DNA of 64,000 nt from Spirochaetia bacterium (GTDB lineage: Bacteria > Spirochaetota > UBA4802 > UBA5550). Below, one piece after another: positions 44,947-52,677 of this stretch. Every line of letters starts with the position of its first letter. The stretch's first letter is position 1. The position numbers and the translations under genes are program-made. A model generated the notes under the pieces. That model did no database searches and was not told the DNA's origin. It worked only from the letters and a program-made list of their open reading frames with translations. The DNA lies in assembly GCA_009885955.1 (NCBI GenBank), contig VFJS01000002.1, positions 124,001-188,000 on the forward strand. The letters are read 5' to 3'.

Positions 44947-46701
44947 ATGGATGATATGATAAATAAAAGGGCCAGGGAATGGACATTCCCCCCCTTTGAC
45001 GCCGTTACCATAGATGAGATTAAAAGCCTCCTTGATAAAAATAATCAGGCCGAGATTAACGACAGGTTTTACACAATTCTTGAATTCGGAACAGGAGGGC
45101 TCAGGGGTGTCATTGGCGCCGGAACAAACAGGATGAACATTTACACCGTGGGAATGACCTCCCAGGGACTTGCCAATTACATCTCCAGAAAACCATCTGA
45201 CAAAAAAAGCGGTATCGTTGTTGCAAGAGATTCGAGGCGCATGTCCAGGGAATTTGCCATGGAATCTGCATCAATCTTTGCCGCAAACGGTATTCAAGTC
45301 TATTACTTCAATGATATAACACCGACACCGTTTACATCCTTTGCTATCAGGGAACTCAAGGCTGTTTCCGGGGTGGTTGTAACAGCAAGCCACAATCCTC
45401 CTGAATATAACGGCTATAAAGTCTACTGGGAAGATGGCGCGCAGATTATTTCTCCTCAAGACACAGAGATAATAAATGAAGTCGGAAAGATAAGTTCAAT
45501 AAAAGAGATAAAAAAGATTAATTTTGACGATGGAGTCAAATCGGGGATCATTAAAATAATTGATGAAGAGATAACCCTTTCCTACATCAAAGCACTTGAG
45601 GATGCAGCATACAGAAAGCCGTCCCCCTCGGATATCAGGATTGCCTATACGCCTCTCCACGGGACAGGATACAGGCTGATACCGAGGATTCTTAAACATT
45701 TTGGATTCAGCAATGTGGCAGTTGAGGAGAGGCAGTCGGTACCTGACGGAAACTTTCCCACAGTGAATTACCCGAACCCTGAAGAAAAGGATGCCATGGA
45801 GCTTATCCTGGCCCTTGGAGAAAGGGAAAAATCAGACATAATTCTTGCCACAGACCCCGATGCCGACAGGATGGGTGTCGGATTCAGGGATGAAACGGGG
45901 AAATTTATTCTTATAAACGGCAACCAGATCGGATCGATGCTTGAATATTATCTGCTTCTCAGGGGGAAAGAGGATGGAAAACTTCCGGGCAACTGCGCAG
46001 TGGTAAAAACTATTGTTACAACGGATTTGCAGAGGAAAATTGCGGAAAGTTTTAATTGCGCGATAATAGATGTCCTTACAGGATTCAAATATATTGCTGA
46101 CAGGATGAAAACATTTGAGAAAACAGGAAGCCATACCTATATTTTCGGCGGCGAAGAGAGTTACGGATATCTTCCTGTCAGGTTTGTGAGGGACAAGGAT
46201 GCCGTGAGTTCCTGCTACTTTTTTGCGGAGATGGCATCGTGGCTCCAGGGAAAGGGGATGACACTGAAGGATCTTTTAAACGAAATTTATGATACCTTCG
46301 GACTCTATACCGAGGATCTCCATTCACTTACTCTGAAAGGCATTGACGGGATTGATAAAATCCGGGGGATCATGGACCATTTCAGGAAAAATCCTCAAAA
46401 GAAATTTATTGATATTGATGTTGATGAGATAGCTGACATTGATTCATTAAAAAGCAGGAATATTAAAACCGGTAAAGCGGCAGCTATTGAAAATCTGGAG
46501 CGCTCCAATGTTATCCAGTTTTTCCTCGCCGATGGATCAAAAATAACCCTGAGGCCTTCGGGGACCGAGCCGAAAATCAAGTTTTACTTCAGCGTAAACA
46601 GTTCTGTCCGCGGCAAGGTCATTGATGATGTTTTAAAAGTTCATAAAGAAAAAATTGCTATGTTGAAAAAAGATCTTATGGAAAAAATTAATGCGATTTA
46701 A
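44947..46701 (+). CDS. Phosphoglucomutase/phosphomannomutase (alpha-D-phosphohexomutase)
   Basis: Moves phosphate between C1 and C6 of hexose phosphates, linking glycolysis to polysaccharide and lipopolysaccharide precursors. The phosphoserine is S148 in VVVTASHNPPEYNGY, metal ligands are D303, D305 and D307 in ATDPDADRMG, the sugar-binding loop is GGEESYGYL, and the phosphate-binding loop RPSGTEPKIKFYF ends the protein. Length 584 places it with the PgcA/eukaryotic PGM2-type group rather than the 450-residue ManB or GlmM type. AGGGG lies 8 nt before the ATG. It overlaps the VWA-domain gene by 11 bp. GlmM is excluded by length and the GGEESYGY form. Confidence 0.92.
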   Translation: MDDMINKRAREWTFPPFDAVTIDEIKSLLDKNNQAEINDRFYTILEFGTGGLRGVIGAGTNRMNIYTVGMTSQGLANYISRKPSDKKSGIVVARDSRRMSREFAMESASIFAANGIQVYYFNDITPTPFTSFAIRELKAVSGVVVTASHNPPEYNGYKVYWEDGAQIISPQDTEIINEVGKISSIKEIKKINFDDGVKSGIIKIIDEEITLSYIKALEDAAYRKPSPSDIRIAYTPLHGTGYRLIPRILKHFGFSNVAVEERQSVPDGNFPTVNYPNPEEKDAMELILALGEREKSDIILATDPDADRMGVGFRDETGKFILINGNQIGSMLEYYLLLRGKEDGKLPGNCAVVKTIVTTDLQRKIAESFNCAIIDVLTGFKYIADRMKTFEKTGSHTYIFGGEESYGYLPVRFVRDKDAVSSCYFFAEMASWLQGKGMTLKDLLNEIYDTFGLYTEDLHSLTLKGIDGIDKIRGIMDHFRKNPQKKFIDIDVDEIADIDSLKSRNIKTGKAAAIENLERSNVIQFFLADGSKITLRPSGTEPKIKFYFSVNSSVRGKVIDDVLKVHKEKIAMLKKDLMEKINAI

Positions 46702-48127
46702 ACTGAAAGCATTCTATTTTTTGATATACAGAATACTCATTTCATTATTGATTCTGATTTTTGTATTTAATCCGGCTCCATCCTACACAGAGGATCTTGC
46801 TCAGGTTGAACTGATTTTTGATGCATCAAGAAGCATGAGCAACAAAATAAACGGAATTCTGAAAATAACACTGGCTAGAGAGGCCATAAACAAGTTCGCG
46901 GACGAGCTTGCTTCAAAGGGGAATTTTCTCGTTGGCCTCAGGATTTTTGGACATAAAAATATATTTTGTAATAACTCAGAGCTTGAAATTCCAATCGGTA
47001 AATCAAACCCCGGGGCGATCAAATCTAAATGCGCCGGTATTATACCGCTTGGGAATACGCCCATTGCCTATTCCATAAAAAAGGCAGCTGAGGACTTTGA
47101 CATGAAGAACCCGGGTAGAAGGATAATCATACTTATTACTGACGGATATGAAAACTGCAAAGATAATCCCTGCGAGGTGGCGAAATTAATTAAAGCAAAA
47201 GATATTGATGCTAAAATTCACATAGTCGGCATTGGGCTCTCTGCATCTCAGTTCGATTCTCTGAAGTGCATTGTGAAACCTTCAGGCGGAATTGTTATCA
47301 CTGCAGATGATCCCGTAAAACTTACAGCCGGGATACATGAAATAATCTCATTGGTGACCAGTGCTAAAGTTGAGAAAAAACCGGAAAAAGCCCATAATCT
47401 TATTCTCACTGGCACTGATCAGAATAACAGCAGAATTTTCATTCATGCTGATGTACTTAAAAATAATATAAAAATTGCGTCTGCAGAGGGTGATATTGCA
47501 GGTTTCTCACTTGACAAAGGAAAATATTCCATTGTCGTGAAATCGGCAAAAACGGGCCAGATTATAAAAATTGATGATATCGAAATTCATGCAAATTCCA
47601 TACTGAAAAAGGTTATCAGATTCGGTGAAGCGGGGCTTATGATTTCTGCAAGAGGCAAAAACGGGAAGATGATTGAAGTTGCCCTGGAAATATTCCGTTC
47701 GGGTTCAGAAGTTTTGATAATAAAAAAAGAGCGTGTTGAAATTAATGTTGATGAACTGACATTGCCGCCGGGGACCTATGATATTAAAATAATTGACCTG
47801 GAGACAGGCCATGTGAAGTCAATGACAGGAATGCCTTTATCCCATGGGGTTAATATTAAAGAGATTTATTTTGAAAGAGGCGAGATTGTCATTCAGGGGA
47901 AAGGGAGCAATGGAACAGTTAAATTTCTCGCCGTTGAAACATACAGGGCAGCCTCAAAACAGATGCTTAAGAAGACGACAGGTGAAAAAATTCACAGGCA
48001 TATACTCTATCCCGGTATTTATGATCTTAAAATAAATGACTGGTATGGAAAAGGCGAGGAGTGGATAAAAAATATTAAAATTAATGACGGGGATAGTATC
48101 AGGAAGGATATAATTTTTAATGAGTAA
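46691..48127 (+). CDS. Exported von Willebrand factor A domain protein
   Basis: A 478-residue protein with a signal segment or anchor at about 8-28. A VWA domain follows, with MIDAS motif DASRSMS (D44, S46, S48), T at GNTPIAYSI and D at ILITDGYENC. After residue about 225 come repeats of a beta-rich unit, such as FSLDKGKYSIVVKSAKTGQIIK and TLPPGTYDIKIIDLETGHVKS, similar to PEGA-type or carboxypeptidase-regulatory-like beta domains. GGA lies 8 nt before the ATG, inside the end of the mutase gene, which it overlaps by 11 bp. The function is probably metal-dependent protein binding on the periplasmic side, inferred. Confidence 0.82.
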   Translation: MRFKLKAFYFLIYRILISLLILIFVFNPAPSYTEDLAQVELIFDASRSMSNKINGILKITLAREAINKFADELASKGNFLVGLRIFGHKNIFCNNSELEIPIGKSNPGAIKSKCAGIIPLGNTPIAYSIKKAAEDFDMKNPGRRIIILITDGYENCKDNPCEVAKLIKAKDIDAKIHIVGIGLSASQFDSLKCIVKPSGGIVITADDPVKLTAGIHEIISLVTSAKVEKKPEKAHNLILTGTDQNNSRIFIHADVLKNNIKIASAEGDIAGFSLDKGKYSIVVKSAKTGQIIKIDDIEIHANSILKKVIRFGEAGLMISARGKNGKMIEVALEIFRSGSEVLIIKKERVEINVDELTLPPGTYDIKIIDLETGHVKSMTGMPLSHGVNIKEIYFERGEIVIQGKGSNGTVKFLAVETYRAASKQMLKKTTGEKIHRHILYPGIYDLKINDWYGKGEEWIKNIKINDGDSIRKDIIFNE

Positions 48128-48318
48128 GATCGCTGTTGGTATGAATATTTTAAAGAATTAGTTGAATTATTCATTTAATCATCAATAAATTTCGGAACAG
48201 TTGATTGAGATGTACTACTATTCTGCCGAAAATATAATAATCATAATGAAATATTTTTTTATAATAGAGCCGGTAGTTATTTTTTGCTGTCAATAGCTGG
48301 AATTCAGGGAGCATTTTT

Positions 48319-48792
48319 ATGAATAAAAGGGAATACAGGCATTTCATAGTAATATTGATTTCCATTTTCATTATTGCGGTAATTTTTTCCTGCTTAAAGA
48401 AGGATATAAAAAAAACAGAAACAAAGGATCCCGATGCTGCAAAAACCACTGTAAGCCATGACAATGATATTGACAGGACATATTTAAGTGAAGGATTTCT
48501 GTCAGATTCGCAGTACAGGGTAGTAATTATATCAACAAGAGAAGAGTGTGAAGGAAATGTTGATGATATAAAAGAAAAATCGAGGAAAAGGCTTATCATA
48601 TCCCTTGAAAAATATCTTGTATCAATTAATAAAAAGATTGATGCAAATACCAGGGTAAAAATTCAAAATATCCTGAACCAGTACGGTAGGTTCTCAATAA
48701 AGGACAAGACATGCCATGAAAAAAATATTTTTTATTATGATGTAGAGAAAAATGATTTAAAGGACCATCTCAGCACCCTTTTTAAATGGTGA
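48319..48792 (+). CDS. Small lipoprotein, same plan as 4886-5386
   Basis: A 157-residue lipoprotein. The signal peptide ends in lipobox VIFSC (C25), and GGGAG lies upstream of the ATG. The mature protein reads GFLSDSQYRVVIISTREECEGN, then a helix rich in Lys/Arg (IKEKSRKRLIISLEKYL) and a C-terminal beta-prone segment ending FYYDVEKND. This matches the lipoprotein at 4886-5386 in order: GF-x-x-D, strand, Lys/Arg-rich helix, strand with a Tyr-rich end. I take them as distant paralogues. It lies between the VWA gene (plus) and the PBP4 gene (minus). Function unknown. Confidence 0.7.
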   Translation: MNKREYRHFIVILISIFIIAVIFSCLKKDIKKTETKDPDAAKTTVSHDNDIDRTYLSEGFLSDSQYRVVIISTREECEGNVDDIKEKSRKRLIISLEKYLVSINKKIDANTRVKIQNILNQYGRFSIKDKTCHEKNIFYYDVEKNDLKDHLSTLFKW

Positions 48793-48810
48793 CCTATGGT
48801 TCTATCATAA

Positions 48811-50304
48811 TTAATATTCAACGATCCATTCTTTTATTAGGTCGTCAATAACCTGATTGTATTTTTTGGACCATGGGACAGCCTGTTTGCCGATAGTATC
48901 TTTTAAAACTGAATTCCCCTCTGATTCTGTTGAATTCCTCATATCTATGTCTGAAATAAAAACTGCAAACAGGAGCGGCCTTTTAGAATTTGTCATAACC
49001 AGGCCTGACAGGGCTACGGCAAAATTTATGCCTCCCGTCTTGGCCCATACATGAAATGCTGATTCCGGGTTTCCCATTCTCCCCTCAAGGGAGCCTTTCC
49101 AGCCTGAGATTGGCAGAAGTGAAATGAATGATCTGCCGTCATATATTCCGTTATCGGCAAAGAGGAGAAGCGCGAGCATCTGTTCAGGTGAAATCCTGTT
49201 TTTTCCTGTCAGACCCGAACCGTTCACAAGCCTGAATCCTTCCCAATTAACGTTATTAATCTTTGAGACGTAGAAATCCGATAGAGTTCTGCCGGCCTCT
49301 TCAAGATCCATGGCCTTTCCGGTAATTTTTTTCACTGTTGATAGAAGTACAAGCTCTGCCATTAGATTATTGCTGTAGGTGAGGATAATTTCAGCAATAT
49401 CCACAAGGGGCTTCCCCCTGTGGATATAAAGTGTTTTACAGCCTTCAGGGAGTATACCAAATACGGGATCGGGAACGGTTATTCCCTGTATTCCTGCAAG
49501 CCTGGCAAATACATGGGCAGTATAGAGTCCGGGATCTTTTACCGGGAGCTTTTTATTTCCGTTTTTATTATTGATGCCGGTTAAGACCCATAAACCGTAA
49601 TCATTCATGTCCTGGTAAGCGAATTTGTCCTCATCCATTTTTTTATCTTCTGAAATTTTTATTTTGTAAATGTTCAGGCTGGGGATAAGATAAATATCAG
49701 TTTTTTTCATCTTCCGGCTGCTGTCCCATCTTGCATTCATGAGGTTGAAATCAAGGGAAAGGGCCCCGATGCCTGTATTATAGGAGGCATCGTTCTTCAT
49801 GTCTCTGCTGGTCATATCATATTTATGAAGGGAGGAGTCGTCAAAATAGAATGTACCGGTAATTTTTTTTATTCCACTGTTCTTAAGATTATTTATTATT
49901 TCGAGCAGGTCTGTTATTCTTAAAAATGGATCGCCATCGCCTTTCAGATAAAGGTCACCATTGATAATGCCATTATCAATGTTTCCACTGATTGCAAGAG
50001 TTGTCTGAAACCTGTGGCCGGGACCCAGAATTTTCAGCGCCGCTGCAGTTGTGGGTATTTTCGTCAGTGATGCGGGGATAAAAAGCTTATTTCTGTTAAG
50101 GCTGGCCATGACTTTTTTCATTACTGGATCGTAGAGGATGTACCCTATATTTTTTTCATCTGTTTTATCCAGCCTGATTGTTTTATAAACAATCGGTTTT
50201 TCATCTCTGCCCAGTTCCGGGGAAAATACAGGAATATCCGCTTTACAGCTGTAAATAAAGAAAAATGCCGGGAAAATTAACAGGGCCGCGATTTTTTTTA
50301 TCAT
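48811..50304 (-). CDS. dacB: D-alanyl-D-alanine carboxypeptidase/endopeptidase (PBP4, S13)
   Basis: Class C penicillin-binding protein that trims or cuts peptidoglycan cross-links. The three motifs are clear: S79-x-x-K82 in PASLTKIP, SNN in TYSNNLMAEL near 316, and KTG in WAKTGGINF near 430. GDPFL (about 123-127) is the family's first-half signature. The 497-residue length is normal. Unlike E. coli PBP4 it has a lipobox, FIYSC (C20), so it is probably a lipoprotein anchored to a membrane. It converges with the small lipoprotein gene. Together with the amidase, MtgA and NagZ it forms part of the cell-wall set in this window. Confidence 0.93.
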   Translation of the reverse strand: MIKKIAALLIFPAFFFIYSCKADIPVFSPELGRDEKPIVYKTIRLDKTDEKNIGYILYDPVMKKVMASLNRNKLFIPASLTKIPTTAAALKILGPGHRFQTTLAISGNIDNGIINGDLYLKGDGDPFLRITDLLEIINNLKNSGIKKITGTFYFDDSSLHKYDMTSRDMKNDASYNTGIGALSLDFNLMNARWDSSRKMKKTDIYLIPSLNIYKIKISEDKKMDEDKFAYQDMNDYGLWVLTGINNKNGNKKLPVKDPGLYTAHVFARLAGIQGITVPDPVFGILPEGCKTLYIHRGKPLVDIAEIILTYSNNLMAELVLLSTVKKITGKAMDLEEAGRTLSDFYVSKINNVNWEGFRLVNGSGLTGKNRISPEQMLALLLFADNGIYDGRSFISLLPISGWKGSLEGRMGNPESAFHVWAKTGGINFAVALSGLVMTNSKRPLLFAVFISDIDMRNSTESEGNSVLKDTIGKQAVPWSKKYNQVIDDLIKEWIVEY

Positions 50305-50667
50305 ATTAAATTTTACGTAAAATGTTTATTTATTGTATATTTTTTTTCTTTTAAGATATTATGAGATTCCCGCTGGAGTTTACCCTGGCGAAAGCGGGCC
50401 GGGAATGACATTACATGTGCGAATCCAATTGTTAATTGCTTCAATATCAGGATAATATAAAAATAACTGGCCAATGAGCAACAAATTTTTCTTTGATGGA
50501 TGGTGTGATTAAAAAAATATTATTATTGAATCGCATTACCGAAAATGGAATTGAGATGATAAATATTATATCATATTTATATTTTAGGTTTTTAAGGTAC
50601 CTTTATATATTATAGTGTCGATTATAAAATAGAGCAATGAAAATATCATATATACCAATGGGAATTA
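50305..50667. other. Intergenic region, mostly AT-rich
   Basis: About 360 bp upstream of the dacB (minus) and hypothetical (plus) genes. It contains the GC-richer palindromic repeat at 50364-50411 within otherwise AT-rich DNA. No further gene or terminator seen. Confidence 0.5.
50364..50411. repeat. Dispersed palindromic repeat (REP/MITE-like)
   Basis: ATTCCCGCT and AGCGGGCCGGGAATGAC form a palindrome interrupted by GGAGTTTACCCTGGCGA. The GCGAAAGCGGG and GGGAATGAC blocks resemble the ATTCCCGC-type palindromes that recur between genes in many bacterial genomes. Its local GC content stands out against the AT-rich flanks. Only one copy is in this window, so a genome-wide family is expected but unproven. 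It may have arrived as a mobile miniature element. Confidence 0.55.
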
Positions 50668-51078
50668 ATGTTGATTAGCGATTTAGAAAAAATCTATTCC
50701 GATTATAAATCGGGTCTTATTGATACAAGTGAACTGCTATGCAGTTTGTCCTTATGGGACAGTTTTTATGATGAATCGTTTCAGGAATTTACAAAGTGTT
50801 TGAGGATTAGAAGGACGATTGTAACTGAATTAAACAGATATTCAAAATTATCAAAAAAAGAAAGAAAAATTCATATGTACCTGCTGAAAAAAAAATACTT
50901 TAAGGAATTTTTGTATAGCTTTACATTTTCTGGAAAATCAGTTAATGAATTTTCTTTCACTGATTATGTAAGAAATATCGTCGAAAGTCATAATATTCCA
51001 AATAAACAATATAAAAAGCTAAAACGAAAAAATGTTTTCTGGAATTCTGTTGAGGATTTGGAAAAAGAGATAAAATAG
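50668..51078 (+). CDS. Hypothetical protein, AT-rich
   Basis: A 136-residue protein I do not recognise. It is Lys/Ser/Tyr/Phe-rich and mostly helical (LSKKERKIHMYLLKKKYFKEF), basic near the middle, with no signal peptide or membrane segment. GGA lies 4 nt before the ATG. The coding DNA is clearly more AT-rich than the flanking metabolic genes and the gene is bounded by the palindromic repeat and a small-gene region, which could indicate later acquisition. DNA- or protein-binding would fit its charge but is not shown. Confidence 0.65.
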   Translation: MLISDLEKIYSDYKSGLIDTSELLCSLSLWDSFYDESFQEFTKCLRIRRTIVTELNRYSKLSKKERKIHMYLLKKKYFKEFLYSFTFSGKSVNEFSFTDYVRNIVESHNIPNKQYKKLKRKNVFWNSVEDLEKEIK

Positions 51079-51127
51079 TATATCTATTTAAAATATATAA
51101 AATTAATAGAAATATACAAGTAACCTG

Positions 51128-51289
51128 TCATGCATAGGAATCAATTGAATGGCCCTTGCTCTGTTCAACCTGGGGTTTTTCATCTCCTTTTTTTTCACTT
51201 TCATTGTTAACAGGCTTGCTGGAAACCTCGGAATTAACATTGAGGTTTGTAGAAATTATATCCTGACCGCTTATATTTTTTATTTCCAT
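51128..51289 (-). CDS. 53-residue small protein with strong SD
   Basis: The frame reads MEIKNISGQDIISTN, continues Ser/Asn/Lys/Glu-rich and ends GHSIDSYA. AAGGAGGT, an unmismatched SD, lies 7 nt before the ATG, and the frame uses the window's usual codons. There is no signal peptide, and the composition suggests a soluble or disordered peptide. The opening M-x-I-x-N-I-x-G and the polar tail loosely recall small flagellar or anti-sigma peptides, but no match is strong. It is on the minus strand, followed on the other side of its start by an A-tract repeat. Translation looks likely; function unknown. Confidence 0.7.
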   Translation of the reverse strand: MEIKNISGQDIISTNLNVNSEVSSKPVNNESEKKGDEKPQVEQSKGHSIDSYA

Positions 51290-51342
51290 AACAAATACCT
51301 CCTTAATATAATTCCAAATCTAATATAATAAAATTTCAATCA

Positions 51343-51375
51343 TAAAAAAATAAAAAAATAAAAAAATAAAAAAAA
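51343..51375. repeat. Tandem 8-bp repeat, TAAAAAAA x4
   Basis: Four exact units of one T and seven A run in line, the last with one extra A. It lies about 55 bp upstream of the small-protein start (minus strand), in its likely promoter region. Homopolymeric tandem repeats can slip and alter promoter spacing; here it may equally be neutral low-complexity DNA. Confidence 0.6.
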
Positions 51376-51837
51376 CAGCATTTTATTATACAGTCAGTCA
51401 TTGATAATTTTATTTAAAATTTATTAAATTCCATTTATAGGATTATGAATAATTCTTGACAAATCTAAACAATAAGAGGTAATACTTAATGACATTTCTA
51501 AATTATTCAAGGATCCTTTAATTTAAGAATTTTATAAAATATTTACTTTTACAAAATATTTACTTTTACAAAATATTTACTTGACAATCTTATATATACA
51601 TTTTAATAAGTTTATAGATTTTTTATATTAATTATAATAAGAGAGCATCAGGGAAAAGGCATAATATCCAATTTTTGTGATTAAAATAATGAAATTGAAT
51701 ATTTAATATCCTATCATAATGAGTCTAAAAATTATTATAAATATTCGAAAGTTTGATGTAAGAAATTTAAAAGTTACTTTTATTTACTCTTTCAGTTATG
51801 AAAACAATTTTTAATAAGAATAATTGGAGTAATTGCA
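51376..51837. other. Upstream region of the Liv/ligase operon
   Basis: About 460 bp of very AT-rich DNA without a gene that I can support. It includes the direct-repeat promoter region given separately. The distance from that promoter to livG would leave a leader of roughly 220 nt, in which I see no clear riboswitch fold. Confidence 0.5.
51536..51609 (+). promoter_or_regulatory. Three 17-bp direct repeats and candidate promoter of the Liv/ligase operon
   Basis: AAAATATTTACTTTTAC occurs twice in tandem (51536-51569), followed by a third copy differing near its end (AAAATATTTACTTGAC). The end of the third copy forms a perfect -35 TTGACA (51581-51586), with TAATAA 17 nt downstream as weak -10. 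Repeats of equal length abutting a -35 box are a typical operator layout. A regulator of the TetR or Lrp type binding here would control the whole operon. Not tested; no regulator gene is nearby. Confidence 0.5.
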
Positions 51838-52662
51838 TTGATTAATACACAGGAAACAGTAAAAGATAACGATGTCCTTTTAGAATTGAAAGATGTCCAT
51901 ATGTTTTTCGGAAAAGTTGCAGCCCTGAGCGGAGTCAGCCTTCAGATAAGGAAGGGGGAAATTCACTCTGTCATAGGGCCTAATGGAGCCGGAAAGACAG
52001 TAATGATGAACATTATCAATGGTTTATACAAACCGCAAAAAGGTGAGATTTTTTTTAAAGGTAAGAAAATAAATAAGCTCCCCCCATATAAAAGGGCTGA
52101 GCTGGGGCTTTCAAGGACTTTTCAGAAAGTGGAGGTTTTTGGAGGCATGACAGTGCTTGATAATATCAGGCTTGGCAGGCATATTCATTACAAATCAGGG
52201 ATTCTCAGCGGCTCATTCTACCTGGGTAAGACCAAAAAAGAGGAGATTCAACACAGGGAATTCATTGAAGAGGAGATTATCGATCTCCTTGAAATTGAAA
52301 ACATCAGGGACAAGCCCACGGGCATGCTTCCCTATGGTCTTCAGAAACGTGTCGAGCTTGGCAGGGCTCTTGCCATGGAGCCTGAACTTCTGATTCTTGA
52401 TGAGCCTTTAGCCGGGCTCAATCTGGAGGAAGTCGAGGATATGGCCAGATTCATCATAGATATTAATGAAGAAGAACGGTGGAAAGTGACGTGCCTCCTT
52501 GTGGAGCATGACATGGGTGTTGTCATGGACCTGTCGAACCGGGTCTATGTGCTAAATTTCGGGAATATGATTGTTGACGACACCCCGGCAGCTGTTCAGA
52601 GCAACAAGGAAGTCATAAACGCATATCTGGGCGAAGAAGATTTATATTCAACAAGAAGATAA
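51838..52662 (+). CDS. livG: Branched-chain-type ABC transporter ATPase LivG
   Basis: One of two ATPases powering a HAAT-type importer. Walker A is GPNGAGKT, the signature LPYGLQKRVELGRAL is the LivG variant of LSGGQ, and Walker B is LLILDEPLAGLN. Length 274 is slightly above the usual 255. The start is TTG at 51838, with GGAG at a spacing of 8 nt; no ATG is better placed. It heads a seven-gene operon and is followed 15 bp on by an acyl-CoA ligase gene. This neighbour makes an organic-acid substrate more likely than amino acids. Confidence 0.93.
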   Translation: MINTQETVKDNDVLLELKDVHMFFGKVAALSGVSLQIRKGEIHSVIGPNGAGKTVMMNIINGLYKPQKGEIFFKGKKINKLPPYKRAELGLSRTFQKVEVFGGMTVLDNIRLGRHIHYKSGILSGSFYLGKTKKEEIQHREFIEEEIIDLLEIENIRDKPTGMLPYGLQKRVELGRALAMEPELLILDEPLAGLNLEEVEDMARFIIDINEEERWKVTCLLVEHDMGVVMDLSNRVYVLNFGNMIVDDTPAAVQSNKEVINAYLGEEDLYSTRR

Positions 52663-52677
52663 TTGGAAAGACAAGTT

